Position numbers and translations under genes: made by a program
Origin: Acidobacterium capsulatum ATCC 51196
Lineage (GTDB): Bacteria > Acidobacteriota > Terriglobia > Terriglobales > Acidobacteriaceae
Length of the DNA: 64,000 bases
Assembly: GCF_000022565.1 (NCBI RefSeq)
Contig: NC_012483.1
Coordinates: 558,001-622,000 of the forward strand
Direction: 5' to 3'
In this document: piece by piece, positions 9,115 to 17,308 of the stretch
Layout of the letters: every line of letters begins with the position of its first letter
How positions within the stretch are numbered: the first letter of the stretch is position 1
Notes under the pieces: generated by a model
What the model saw: the letters and a program-made list of their open reading frames with translations, nothing else
Databases searched by the model: none
What the model was told of the DNA's origin: nothing

Positions 9115-9137
9115 CCCACATCTCGCAGAGATGTGGG
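9115..9137. terminator. Stem-loop between convergent recN and DUF1697 genes (dispersed-repeat type)
   Basis: Perfect 10-bp stem CCCACATCTC/GAGATGTGGG with a GCA loop. It lies between two convergent stops and probably ends or protects both transcripts. There is no long T tract. The left flank reads GGGTGCCCC, a motif that recurs in reverse at 33681-33689 beside another hairpin, so it may be part of a repeat family. Confidence 0.55.
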
Positions 9138-9150
9138 TTCAAATCACCAT

Positions 9151-9693
9151 CTAACCCCTCTCGGACTCATGCGCGGCCCGTCCCATCTCCGCCAGCTTGG
9201 CAATCGTATTCATATTCCGCATCGTGCCGTTCTTTCCCGCGGGAATCTTCAGCTTTGCGTCGCCGATCCCATCCGCATAAAAGACATAAATCTCGCGCCG
9301 CCCCAGCGCCAGCTCTTCGCGGTTGCGATGAGTCACGGTGTCGAGCGCATCCGTCGGTGGCGGCTCGTCGAGAAAGATAGCGACGCTCCAGTTGCCGGGC
9401 TTGCCGTGAAAGGGATTGGCGGCGAGCACGCCGGCCATCTCCTCCGCCGTGCGAACAATCACCCCCACCGGCTTGCCCGCGAACTTCGCCAGCTCCGCTT
9501 CGAGCCCCGCCTTCACCTGCGCCCCGGTCTTCTTTGTGGTGAAGACCACATTGCCGCTCGCAATATAGGTCTTCACGTCAGCGAAGCCCAGCCGCTCGCA
9601 CATCGCCTTCAGCTCCGGCATGGGCAGCTTGTTGGTGGGGCCAAGATTCACTGCACGCAGCAGGGCAATGTAGGCGGTCATAAGAGATTCCAT
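9151..9693 (-). CDS. DUF1697 domain-containing protein
   Basis: A 180-residue cytosolic protein matching the DUF1697 family: N-terminal YIALLRAVNLGPTNKLPM, the TYIASGNVVF strand and a C-terminal KLAEMG helix. The biochemical function of this family is not established. The start ATG 9693 has GGGGAG ten bases upstream; an internal Met four codons later lacks one. The gene is divergent from recR across a 572-bp gap with three palindromes that may control it. Confidence 0.88.
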   Translation of the reverse strand: MESLMTAYIALLRAVNLGPTNKLPMPELKAMCERLGFADVKTYIASGNVVFTTKKTGAQVKAGLEAELAKFAGKPVGVIVRTAEEMAGVLAANPFHGKPGNWSVAIFLDEPPPTDALDTVTHRNREELALGRREIYVFYADGIGDAKLKIPAGKNGTMRNMNTIAKLAEMGRAAHESERG

Positions 9694-9873
9694 GGTAATC
9701 GTTCTCCCCGGTCCCAGCAGGCTCGCCTGGCCCCCGTCGCCCGGCAGGCGCAGGTTAATTGATCAGCCAACTCCACCCGCGGCCATTTGCCGCCAATTCG
9801 CTTCAATTCCGCTATTCTTTAGATAGGAGATCACCGCATCCTCAGGCATGACGCCGCCCGAAAATACGAAAAT

Positions 9874-9893
9874 ATGTGAATACGCATTCACAT
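9874..9893. promoter_or_regulatory. Palindromic operator-like site 1
   Basis: ATGTGAATACGCATTCACAT: perfect 8-bp arms (ATGTGAAT/ATTCACAT) around ACGC. The core TGAAT-N4-ATTCA has the form of the ARG-box half-sites bound by ArgR in other bacteria, but the regulator here is unknown. Confidence 0.55.
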
Positions 9894-9986
9894 TCTTCCC
9901 GCGCGGCCTTTGTGATCCTGCAAGCCATTGACCCCGCTGCACTTACAGCCCACAAGTCCGCCCTCCGGCGTCACAGTCGCAAAATA

Positions 9987-10006
9987 ATGCGAATTCGCAT
10001 TCACAT
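9987..10006. promoter_or_regulatory. Palindromic operator-like site 2
   Basis: ATGCGAATTCGCATTCACAT differs from site 1 at two positions and also contains a perfect 16-bp palindrome (9986-10001, AATGCGAATTCGCATT). Confidence 0.55.
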
Positions 10007-10107
10007 TCTCATTCCGGCGCAGCAAACGCCGTAAGCCATGACAGTACAACCAGATACCAGCGCCTTTGTCCTCCGGGTCCGCTCACGCCCGGAAAAAATA
10101 CACGCAA

Positions 10108-10127
10108 ATGTGATTCCAGATTCACAT
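10108..10127. promoter_or_regulatory. Palindromic operator-like site 3
   Basis: ATGTGATTCCAGATTCACAT keeps the outer arms ATGTGA/TCACAT and the right half-site. It lies ~140 bp before the recR start. Confidence 0.5.
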
Positions 10128-10265
10128 TTCCCCAAAGCCGCTCCGCAATCCCCGATCCCTACCCCGTAACCATGTCGTAAACATCAGCCCTCTCGCAAAC
10201 CCATTCTCCCCGGCCCGGTTTCCTTGCCCGGCAGCCTCCATTATGCTGAGGCAGGAGAACCAAAG

Positions 10266-10865
10266 TTGACCCGATTCGCAGAACCCATGGCGCGCCTCAT
10301 TGAGGAGCTGCGCAAGCTGCCCGGCATCGGCACCCGCAGCGCCCAGCGGCTGGCCTTCCATATCCTGCGCTCCAGCACTGCCGACGCCGAGGCTCTCGCC
10401 GGCGCCGTACGCGACCTCAAGGCCCAGCTCCGCCTCTGCTCGGTCTGCAACAACATCACCGACGTTGATCCCTGCGTCTTCTGCAGCAGCCCCACCCGCA
10501 ACCAGCGCCTGGTCTGCGTCGTCGAGGAGCCCACCAACATCGCCGCCGTCGAGAAAACCCGTGGCTACAATGGCGTCTATCACGTGCTGCATGGCACGCT
10601 TTCGCCGCTGCACGGCGTCGGCCCCGAACACCTGCGCACCGTCAACCTGCTGGCCCGCGTCGAGCGCGGCGAGGTGGACGAGCTCATCCTGGCCACCTCC
10701 CCCACCGTCGAGGGCGAGGCCACAGCCAACTATCTTGCTGACCTGCTGCGCCCCTTGCGAGTGCGCCTCACCCGCATCGCCACCGGAGTCCCGGCAGGCA
10801 GTGACATTGAATACGTGGACGAGGTCACGATGACCCGCGCCCTCGAAGGCCGCCGGGAGCTATAG
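10266..10865 (+). CDS. recR: Recombination mediator RecR
   Basis: A 199-residue protein of standard RecR length. Domains in order: helix-hairpin-helix (LRKLPGIGTRSAQRLAF), a Cys4 zinc site (CSVCNNITDVDPCVFC), a Toprim domain (VCVVEEPTNIAAVE) and the C-terminal ATS...EGEATANYL segment with RLTRIATGVPAGSDIEYVD. With RecF/RecO it loads RecA on gapped DNA. I chose TTG 10266 because AGGAG sits eight bases upstream and the product then begins MTRFAEPMARLIEEL; the ATG at 10244 would add an unlikely 14-residue extension overlapping this ribosome site. Confidence 0.95.
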   Translation: MTRFAEPMARLIEELRKLPGIGTRSAQRLAFHILRSSTADAEALAGAVRDLKAQLRLCSVCNNITDVDPCVFCSSPTRNQRLVCVVEEPTNIAAVEKTRGYNGVYHVLHGTLSPLHGVGPEHLRTVNLLARVERGEVDELILATSPTVEGEATANYLADLLRPLRVRLTRIATGVPAGSDIEYVDEVTMTRALEGRREL

Positions 10866-10936
10866 GAACCCGGCAAGCCAGCTCTGGCCGGGAACACTCG
10901 CCGGGAACATTCTCTGACCCGCCCAGGCTCCTTGCG

Positions 10937-12382
10937 CTACTTCCCTGCCCGCTCGCCAGAGGTGAAGGGCGTCCAGGGATAGGCGATCATGTCGCGCAGG
11001 ACTGGCTTCTCCCAGTTGAACTGGGGATGAGCGGCGAGGAACGGCTTGACGTAAAAACTGTGGCCGCCGGGGTGCCCGGCGTGGGCGACGAGTTGCATGC
11101 GGGCAGCCATCGCGCTATCGGTGGCCTTGCCCTGCACCGCTCCCTCGGGAAAGAAGGGTGGATCGCCCCAGACTGGCACGCCGCGCGGCGAGCGGTCAAT
11201 GTGCCCGCAGAGGGTGCGCTCGTCGGGATCCACCTTCTTTTCCCATGAGTCGTAGTGATCGCCGAGGAACTGTTCGGCGAGCGAAACGTCGATGCGGCCC
11301 TTGTACTGCTTCATGAGCTGGAGCCAGCGCACGTGGCGGGCATTCGGCGAGGAGCTCATGTCCGCAGGGTCGTAGCCGATGGTTTCGTCGCGGATCAGGG
11401 CCGGGTCGCGGGCGAAGTTGGCGCTGACGAAGTAGCCGTTCTTCTTCTTCCAGAGCTTGACGTGCTTGAGTCCGAGTTCCAGGTAGCCGATTTCGCCGGT
11501 CTTGCGGTCGCCGATCAGCCAGTCATTGGCGTAGCCGCCGTTGTTGCCCTTCTCCATGATGGCGGCGTACTGGTCGATGCTGCCGGCGTATTGCATCGCT
11601 TGACGGGCCCGCACGAACTCGGGGATGGCATCCGACTTCCAGCCGACGAAACCGGAGATGGTCGTCTCCGTAATCATGAGGCCGTCGCTGTTGACGCCGA
11701 AATCGTCTTCACTGGTGATGAGCCCCGGAGCGCCATCCATGATCATGCGGTAGCCATGGGCAGGCTGAATGTCAAAGATGATCGTCCAGCGCTCGCCGTC
11801 GGCATAGTTGGTCCAGTTGTTGTGGGCAATGACGATCTGGCCGCCCTTGGTCCAGTCGCCGGTTGCGATAAAGGCGCTGCACCGGCCGGGAGCCTTGGGC
11901 GTGACGGGCTGATGCTTCTGGAGCTTGAGCCACGGAATGTAGTACTCGCCGATCTCGATGTTGCCGTTCATGGCAACGATGTCCCACAGATCCAGATGGC
12001 CGCCGCGCGCCTCCACACCCTCGGCGATGCCCTTAAGCTCGGCGCGGTACTCGGCGTTGATGTGCGGCCAGAGGATGGTGCGGGCGGTCTGGCGGTAGAA
12101 CGTCCAGGGATAGGCCGGGGTAGCGTGGGCCTCTTCGACGCGCAGGGTGCGGGCGAAGTCCTCAATCTGCGGGGCGAGCAGATAGCCGTGCTGGAAGCCG
12201 ATCGCTTCGGGAGTGCCCTGCAGGTGGACGTAGGTCCAGCCGTTCTGCTGGAAGCGGTAGGCTCCGGCGAGGCGCGGGTCTTTGGCCCCAGAGGTGGCAG
12301 CGGCGGGAGCGGCCAGAGCCGCGCCGGCCAGCGAAGCCAGCAGGGTGGCAAACAGAAGTGAGCGGCAGAGACGGACGATCAT
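10937..12382 (-). CDS. Secreted C45/phospholipase-B-like hydrolase
   Basis: A 481-residue exported protein. A signal peptide (residues ~1-25, MIVRLCRSLLFATLLASLAG) precedes a domain with the features of Ntn-type C45/phospholipase-B-like amidohydrolases: GFQHGYLLA near residue 65 and GRCSAF with Cys168 as the likely autoprocessed nucleophile, followed by IVIAHNNWTNYADGERW and the GLMITETTISG strand. Members cleave amide or acyl bonds of peptides, bile salts or lipids; the substrate here is unknown. The frame extends 24 codons upstream to 12454, but the signal peptide starts at ATG 12382. It converges on recR. Confidence 0.78.
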   Translation of the reverse strand: MIVRLCRSLLFATLLASLAGAALAAPAAATSGAKDPRLAGAYRFQQNGWTYVHLQGTPEAIGFQHGYLLAPQIEDFARTLRVEEAHATPAYPWTFYRQTARTILWPHINAEYRAELKGIAEGVEARGGHLDLWDIVAMNGNIEIGEYYIPWLKLQKHQPVTPKAPGRCSAFIATGDWTKGGQIVIAHNNWTNYADGERWTIIFDIQPAHGYRMIMDGAPGLITSEDDFGVNSDGLMITETTISGFVGWKSDAIPEFVRARQAMQYAGSIDQYAAIMEKGNNGGYANDWLIGDRKTGEIGYLELGLKHVKLWKKKNGYFVSANFARDPALIRDETIGYDPADMSSSPNARHVRWLQLMKQYKGRIDVSLAEQFLGDHYDSWEKKVDPDERTLCGHIDRSPRGVPVWGDPPFFPEGAVQGKATDSAMAARMQLVAHAGHPGGHSFYVKPFLAAHPQFNWEKPVLRDMIAYPWTPFTSGERAGK

Positions 12383-12514
12383 GAGGACCCCGAAACCGAA
12401 GATGCTCCTGAAGTTACCACGCGGAGGGGGAAGAAACCCATGAGGATTTCGCATGCAAGCTGTTCATTTTGAGGAGATCAAGAGACTCGCTTTTGCCCAT
12501 GGCCGGAGGCGCAA

Positions 12515-12548
12515 CTAGAAAGGCACCCGGACTGTTGACCGGATGCCT
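12515..12548 (-). terminator. Rho-independent terminator downstream of the nucleotidyltransferase gene
   Basis: On the minus strand, AGGCATCCGG pairs with CCGGGTGCCT (one G-U pair) around an 8-nt loop and is followed by TTTCTAGTT. It lies 37 bp after the stop of the CCA/PcnB-family gene. Confidence 0.65.
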
Positions 12549-12584
12549 CTGCTGAAGTGATTCTGCATTGCGTGGCCGCGGATA

Positions 12585-14471
12585 TTAGCGCTTCTTTTTG
12601 GCGGCTGGCTTGGCTGCGGGTTTCGCGGGCGGCTTCTTCGCTGCGGGTTTGGCCGCAGGCTTCGGAGCTACTTTTTTAGCAACAGGCTTGGCGGCCGGTT
12701 TGGATGCCTTCTTCGCCACCGGCTTCGCAGCCTTGGCGGGAGCAGGCTTGGCGGCCTTCTTTGCCGGGGCCGGAGCGGCCTTTTTCGCCGCCGGTTTGGG
12801 AGCGGGCTTTGCGGCCGGTGCGGCCACGGGCTTGGCGGCTTTGGCAGGAGCCGGTTTCGCAGCCTTGGCGGCGGGCTTGGGTTCTGCTTTTTGCTCGGCC
12901 TTGTGAACAGCAGGAGCGGCCGGTTTCACGGCTTTGTCGGCCGGCTTCGGGGCGGATTGAGCCTCAGGCTTGGCTGTCTTGGCTGCGCGAGAGGGCTTCG
13001 CCGGAGCGTGCTCCTCTTCTTCTTCGTCAGCATCCTCATCGGCGTGATGATCTTCGTGCTCGTCCTCGTCTTCGTGGCCGGATTCGTCGTCTTCGTCATA
13101 ACCGGAGGGCATAACGATGTCGGGCGACTCCTCTTCCTCAACTTCAACCTTGGGAGCGCGGCGCGAGCGTGAGCGGCGAATGGTGACCGGCGGCGGCGGC
13201 GCGGGTGGCGAGTAAGGCTCCAGGAAGGCGCGCATAGCCTCTTCGGTCTCGAGTTTGCCGTCAATGAGCGCAAAGAAGAGCTCATTGAGCAGGTGGCCGT
13301 ACTCGGGCAGATCGGCGGTGATGCGCATCTCGGCCATGAGCACGGTGGGAATCTTTTGCCGGGCCTCGGGCCAGACCTCAAAGAAGTTCTTGAAGCGGGT
13401 CTGCACCGGAGCGCTCTTGCTGGTGAAGGCCAGCCACAGTACCGGCTCAGGCTGATAGTTCGCAATCAGCTTCCAGGTGGCCGAGGGCGTAGAGGTTTCC
13501 TTGGCGGTGAGCTTGACGCTGAATTCCTTGGCAGCGTCGTCAAGGTGCTCCCACTGTTGGACAAACCCGGGGCACGGCAGCAGCTTCTTGAGGCTGGCGA
13601 ACTCTTTGGGAGCCAGTTTCGCTGTCAGCAACCGCATCTGCGCCGCGGACAAATCCGGGTGAACCCCCTGCATCAGCAGCTTGACGTAGATGCGGTGCAG
13701 CTCTTCGAGGGCCGCAGCATCGGCTTTGGCGGCGGTCCAGGCCGGGAAGAGCTGCTGCATCCAGCCTTCGGCTTCGAGCGCCTTCAGAATCTTGAGGGCG
13801 TCCTCTTCGTGGCCGATCTCTTCGAGTTCATAGCCGCGCAGCCAGTCAGACATGGCCGCGATACCCTCTTCGCGGGCGTTGTCGTAGCGCGCCCTGGTGC
13901 GCTCGTCCATCTCCCAGCCGGTGCGGGCGGCGAGACGGGTGACGCGGATCATGCGGGAGGGATCTTCGAGGAATCCGTAATTGTTGACCAGGCGCAGGTG
14001 GCGCGCCTCCATGTCGGCAATGCCGTTCAACGGATCGAGCAGCAGGCCGTAGGAGCCCTCATTGAGGGAGATGGCCATGGCGTTGACGGTGAAGTCGCGG
14101 CGGCGCAGGTCCTCCAGCATGGTCGACCAGTGGTAAACGGGTTTGCCGGGCTTGGGGTATTCCTCGCGGCGGGCGCTGGAGACCTCGACGCGGATGCTGC
14201 CGGGAAACCAGAAAAACAGGGTGCGGGTTTCTTCATGCTCGCCCCAGAGTTCGCCGCCGGCTTTCTCCAGTGCTTTCTTGAGCTTGAGAGCATTTCCCTG
14301 AACCGAAAAATCAAGGTCGCGGACGGGAAAGCCAGAGGTGAGATCACGCACAGCTCCGCCGGCGAGAAAGACTGTCATGCCAGCATGCATCGCCGCCTGA
14401 CGAACCTGTTCGACTGCGTTGCGCTGGGCCGGGGAAAGCCGGTTTTCAAGAAGATAGATATAGTCGGGCAT
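12585..14471 (-). CDS. CCA tRNA nucleotidyltransferase/poly(A) polymerase family protein with acidic and histone-H1-like tail
   Basis: A 628-residue protein. Residues ~1-230 are a class II nucleotidyltransferase head: FLAGGAVRD and VRDLDFSV (the Asp-x-Asp metal site), RRRDFTVNAMA, and the neck motif EDPSRMIRVTRLAARTGW. A helical body continues to about 420. Then comes an acidic low-complexity stretch (about 455-490, rich in Asp/Glu/His) and a ~125-residue Ala/Lys/Pro tail of repeated KPAxKA units, like histone H1. The head would add CCA or poly(A) to RNA 3' ends; which one cannot be decided from sequence. The tail probably binds nucleic acid (inference). The tail is low-complexity and prone to length variation. 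Confidence 0.88.
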   Translation of the reverse strand: MPDYIYLLENRLSPAQRNAVEQVRQAAMHAGMTVFLAGGAVRDLTSGFPVRDLDFSVQGNALKLKKALEKAGGELWGEHEETRTLFFWFPGSIRVEVSSARREEYPKPGKPVYHWSTMLEDLRRRDFTVNAMAISLNEGSYGLLLDPLNGIADMEARHLRLVNNYGFLEDPSRMIRVTRLAARTGWEMDERTRARYDNAREEGIAAMSDWLRGYELEEIGHEEDALKILKALEAEGWMQQLFPAWTAAKADAAALEELHRIYVKLLMQGVHPDLSAAQMRLLTAKLAPKEFASLKKLLPCPGFVQQWEHLDDAAKEFSVKLTAKETSTPSATWKLIANYQPEPVLWLAFTSKSAPVQTRFKNFFEVWPEARQKIPTVLMAEMRITADLPEYGHLLNELFFALIDGKLETEEAMRAFLEPYSPPAPPPPVTIRRSRSRRAPKVEVEEEESPDIVMPSGYDEDDESGHEDEDEHEDHHADEDADEEEEEHAPAKPSRAAKTAKPEAQSAPKPADKAVKPAAPAVHKAEQKAEPKPAAKAAKPAPAKAAKPVAAPAAKPAPKPAAKKAAPAPAKKAAKPAPAKAAKPVAKKASKPAAKPVAKKVAPKPAAKPAAKKPPAKPAAKPAAKKKR

Positions 14472-14652
14472 GCTTCGAATTCACCGCCAGGCCGCCGCCC
14501 GTGAGTTTGCGCTGCTAAATCGATGAATCCAAATTACTTGCGAGCAGGCGGACAATCGATACAAAGGAACAATGTAACATACGGTGCAGACGTTGGCTAT
14601 GTCTTTGCACCAGAAATGATGCGGCACGGCAGCGGCCTGGGGACGACCTTGC

Positions 14653-15159
14653 ATGGCGGGAGCACGGAAAAAAGCGATTGTCCGCAAGTTCAGCCGCGAA
14701 TGGCTCGCCGGATACCTGCCCCAGGAGGACCTTTGCCATCTGGGCATGGTGGAACTGCTGGATCTCGAAAGCAAGGTGGCGCTGGTCGCAGCGCAGGAGA
14801 TCAAGTGGGTCTGCTATGTGCGGGATTTCAACTCGGGCGAGGTCAACAATCCTGAGCGACTGCTGCGCAAAACCTTTGCCGGGCGGCCCAGGATCGAGGG
14901 GGTTCATCTGCGGCTGAAGCTGACCGATGGCGATGTCATCGAAGGCGTGGCGGCGAATGACCGCTCCCTGCTGGGCGCGGAGGGCGTCTTTCTGCTGCCG
15001 CCGGATACGCGGAGCAATACCCAGCGCATGTGGATTCCGGTGACGGCGATTGCCGAGCTGGAGGCGATGGCGGTGGTCGGCTCAGCGAAGAAGAAGATGG
15101 TGTCGGCGCGCGTGGACGGAGCTGCCGCGGCCGCCGATCAGCCGGAACTGTTTGAGTAG
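14653..15159 (+). CDS. Conserved hypothetical protein upstream of lpxD
   Basis: A 168-residue protein I cannot assign to a named family. It has a basic N-terminus (ARKKAIVRKFSREW), a middle segment reading as beta strands (KVALVAAQEIKWVCYVRDF; RIEGVHLRLKLTDGDVIEGVA) and an Ala-rich C-terminus. The LTDGDVIEG strand followed by GVFLLPPD is reminiscent of small SH3/Sm-like beta barrels, but this is only an impression. There is no signal peptide or membrane segment, so it is probably cytosolic. It is divergent from the nucleotidyltransferase gene and 35 bp upstream of lpxD, likely in one operon with it. Confidence 0.75.
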   Translation: MAGARKKAIVRKFSREWLAGYLPQEDLCHLGMVELLDLESKVALVAAQEIKWVCYVRDFNSGEVNNPERLLRKTFAGRPRIEGVHLRLKLTDGDVIEGVAANDRSLLGAEGVFLLPPDTRSNTQRMWIPVTAIAELEAMAVVGSAKKKMVSARVDGAAAAADQPELFE

Positions 15160-15194
15160 GAACAGAGCCACCCCCTGCGGCTACAATTCCAAGC

Positions 15195-16238
15195 ATGAAG
15201 CTGTCAGTCCTGGCCCACCAGCTTGGTGGCGTTTGCACCGGTGAAGACGATCCGGAGATCTCCGGCGTTGCCGGCATTGAGGAAGCCCAGCCCGGGCACC
15301 TTACGTTTGTGGCGAATCCAAAATACACCGCCGAAGTGAAGAAGACGCGAGCCAGCGCGGTCGTGGTGAGCCCGGATTTCCCGGAGATTGCGCTGCCGGC
15401 GCTGCGGGTGAAGAATCCCGATCTGGCGTTTGCCAGGGCGATTGAGGTGTTCTATCGCGGGCCGGTGTATGCGCCGGGGATTCACCCGAAGGCCGAGGTC
15501 CATCCGACAGCGAAGATTGGCGCGGGAGCCCACATTGGAGCCTATGCCGTGATCGGCGAGAACGTGGTGATCGGCGAGCAGGCGGTGATTTTGCCGCATG
15601 TGGTGATTTATCCGGGCGTCACGATTGGGGACCGCTTTTTTGCGCACGCGCACGCGGTGGTGCGCGAGAATTGCCGCCTGGGCGATGGCGTGATTCTGCA
15701 GAATGGCGCGGTCGTTGGCTCGGACGGGTTCGGGTTTGCCCGGCTGGAGGGCGGCGGCTGGTACAAGATTGTGCAGTCGGGCCCGGCGATTCTGGACGAT
15801 GAGGTCGAGATTCAGGCCAACGCCTGCGTGGACCGCGCGCGGGTGGGCGAGACGCACCTGCATCGCGGCGTGAAGGTGGACAACCTGGTGCAGGTGGGGC
15901 ATGGGTCGATCATCGGGGAGAATTCCCTGCTCTGCTCGCAGACGGGTCTGGCGGGGTCAACAGAGATTGGGCGCAACGTGATTCTGGCCGGGCAGGTGGG
16001 TGTGGCCGGGCACTGCAAGATCGGGGATGGCGTGATTGCGACGGCCCAGGCCGGGCTGCATGGGGATATTCCGGCCGGGAGCATCTTGAGCGGCTCGCCG
16101 GGCTTTGACAACAAACAATGGCTGCGCGTGACGGCAATCATGCCACGTTTACCCGAGTTGGTGCGTCAATTACAGAGAGTGGTGAAGCAGATGGAGAAAT
16201 GGACTGCGCAGCAAGGCTCGGATGTGCATCCTACTTAA
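15195..16238 (+). CDS. lpxD: UDP-3-O-acylglucosamine N-acyltransferase LpxD
   Basis: A 347-residue lipid A biosynthesis enzyme that transfers a 3-hydroxyacyl chain from acyl-ACP to the 2-amine of UDP-3-O-acyl-glucosamine. The N-terminal uridine-binding domain (about 1-100) is followed by many left-handed beta-helix hexapeptide repeats (IHPKAEVHPTAKIGAGAHIG onward). The catalytic His is expected in NLVQVGHGS at about residue 236. The C-terminus is helical (LPELVRQLQRVVKQMEK), as in the trimer. It is an orphan here, not beside lpxA/fabZ. The REC-PAS gene follows after 53 bp. Confidence 0.96.
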   Translation: MKLSVLAHQLGGVCTGEDDPEISGVAGIEEAQPGHLTFVANPKYTAEVKKTRASAVVVSPDFPEIALPALRVKNPDLAFARAIEVFYRGPVYAPGIHPKAEVHPTAKIGAGAHIGAYAVIGENVVIGEQAVILPHVVIYPGVTIGDRFFAHAHAVVRENCRLGDGVILQNGAVVGSDGFGFARLEGGGWYKIVQSGPAILDDEVEIQANACVDRARVGETHLHRGVKVDNLVQVGHGSIIGENSLLCSQTGLAGSTEIGRNVILAGQVGVAGHCKIGDGVIATAQAGLHGDIPAGSILSGSPGFDNKQWLRVTAIMPRLPELVRQLQRVVKQMEKWTAQQGSDVHPT

Positions 16239-16291
16239 ATCAACTGGGGATCAACCGGGGCCAGCTCTGCTTCCGCGAATGATTTGTGACT

Positions 16292-17095
16292 ATGTTTAAC
16301 GATACGGACCAGGAAACCCTTGCGAGCGTTACGGAGAACCCGGCACAGCCGATCCGGGTGTTGCTGCTGGACGACCATCCGGAAAACCTGCTTCTGCGGG
16401 CGACGATTCTGCGCAAGTACGGCTACCTGACGGAGACGGCCGCGACCATTGAAGAAGCCGAAGCCATGCTGGACGAGATTGATATCGCGGTGCTCGATTA
16501 TCATCTCGGCGCGGGCCAGTTCGGCACGGAAGTGGCGGCGGAGCTGCGGCAGCGGCGCCCACAGGTGCCGATCATCATCTTGTCAGCGACGCTGGAGCGG
16601 CGCTTTGGCGGTGTCGAAGATATGCATCTGCTGAAGGGCTACAGCTCGATTGACGACCTGGTGACGGCGCTGCGGTCCTTTGAAGCCAAGCGGCGCGGCA
16701 AGCCTGTGGTGGTGGATGCGCGGGACTTCTTTTATTCGCGCATCAACATGGCGATGGGCGATGACGTGGTGCTTGAGATTCTGGACGCGGACGGCACCTG
16801 GCAGTACGTCAACGAGGCCTGCGCGCGATTGCTGGAGCATCCGCGGGAGTGGTTTCCGGGGCGCAATATGTTTGAGGAGATGCCCGACCTAGCTCCGGAC
16901 TGGCAGGAGATCATTCGTACGGTGGCGCGGACGCGGGAGACGTATATCGACCGCACTTATCGCGGACTGCTGAACCTGCCGCGCAAAGGCACGGAGTGGA
17001 TCTGGAATGTGCTGGTCTTTCCGATCACACTGCATGACGGCGCCACGGGCGTGGTGCTGACGGCGCGTATTCTGGAGCGGAAGCCGTCGATTTGA
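16292..17095 (+). CDS. Response-regulator receiver protein with PAS domain
   Basis: About 267 residues. The receiver domain (roughly 20-130) has the acidic pair LLLDDHPEN, the phosphoacceptor Asp in DIAVLDYHLG, the Ser switch in IILSATLE and the conserved Lys in LLKGYSS. A PAS-like domain follows (VVLEILDADGTWQYVNEACARLLEH...WIWNVLVFPITL). There is no DNA-binding, GGDEF or kinase output domain, so it likely works as a sensor/adaptor or phosphate sink in a signalling chain. A GTG six bases upstream (16286) is an alternative start; neither has a strong Shine-Dalgarno. It may be read with lpxD. Confidence 0.82.
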   Translation: MFNDTDQETLASVTENPAQPIRVLLLDDHPENLLLRATILRKYGYLTETAATIEEAEAMLDEIDIAVLDYHLGAGQFGTEVAAELRQRRPQVPIIILSATLERRFGGVEDMHLLKGYSSIDDLVTALRSFEAKRRGKPVVVDARDFFYSRINMAMGDDVVLEILDADGTWQYVNEACARLLEHPREWFPGRNMFEEMPDLAPDWQEIIRTVARTRETYIDRTYRGLLNLPRKGTEWIWNVLVFPITLHDGATGVVLTARILERKPSI

Positions 17096-17191
17096 GGACG
17101 ATAACAGAAACGGAAGTGGCCTGAAACTCAGAATCGGGTGAGCCGTCCAGGTGTCTTCTCACGCTTCAGGCGATCGCACTAAGTTCCCACT

Positions 17192-17203
17192 TTGGTGGTA
17201 ACT
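17192..17203. promoter_or_regulatory. TTGGTGGTAACT motif upstream of the diguanylate cyclase
   Basis: This 12-mer occurs again, exactly but inverted, at 46544-46555, with a shorter copy (AGTTACCAC) at 46588-46596. It lies ~43 bp upstream of a candidate -35 element, a typical activator position. The regulator is unknown. Confidence 0.35.
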
Positions 17204-17245
17204 CCCACATTTGAATGGGGCATTCACCTTTTGTTAAAAGTTGTA

Positions 17246-17273
17246 TTGAGTATTCCGCACCACAACATATAAG
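17246..17273 (+). promoter_or_regulatory. Candidate sigma-70-type promoter for the diguanylate cyclase
   Basis: TTGAGT (17246-17251) and TATAAG (17268-17273) are separated by 16 bp and lie ~36 bp before the ATG. Fit to the consensus is fair, not strong. Confidence 0.4.
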
Positions 17274-17308
17274 GTTCTTGAGGTACTTACCGGAAGCCTA
17301 CTGCCTTC

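Larger units (their letters stand above)
9694..10265. other. 572-bp non-coding divergent region with three 20-bp palindromes
   Basis: I see no credible gene here on either strand. The region separates the divergent DUF1697 and recR genes and holds three near-identical palindromes at 9874-9893, 9987-10006 and 10108-10127, each preceded by an A-rich stretch (gaaaatacgaaaat, gcaaaata, ggaaaaaatacacgcaa). Spacings are 113 and 121 bp. The unusual length of this gap in a compact genome fits a regulatory function. Confidence 0.7.

Noticed and set aside
9874-9893. ARG box proper, hence arginine regulation
   Set aside because: The core matches in shape, but no arg gene is adjacent and single widely spaced boxes differ from known paired ARG boxes; kept only as a possibility.
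9874-10127. Three repeats as a CRISPR array
   Set aside because: Repeats are 20-bp palindromes spaced 113 and 121 bp, not the short regular spacing of CRISPR, and no cas gene is near.
11255-12361. 368-aa plus-strand frame
   Set aside because: It is opposite the C45-type hydrolase, which has a signal peptide and catalytic Cys motif.
13293-14504. 403-aa plus-strand frame
   Set aside because: It lies opposite the conserved nucleotidyltransferase head and has no family signature.
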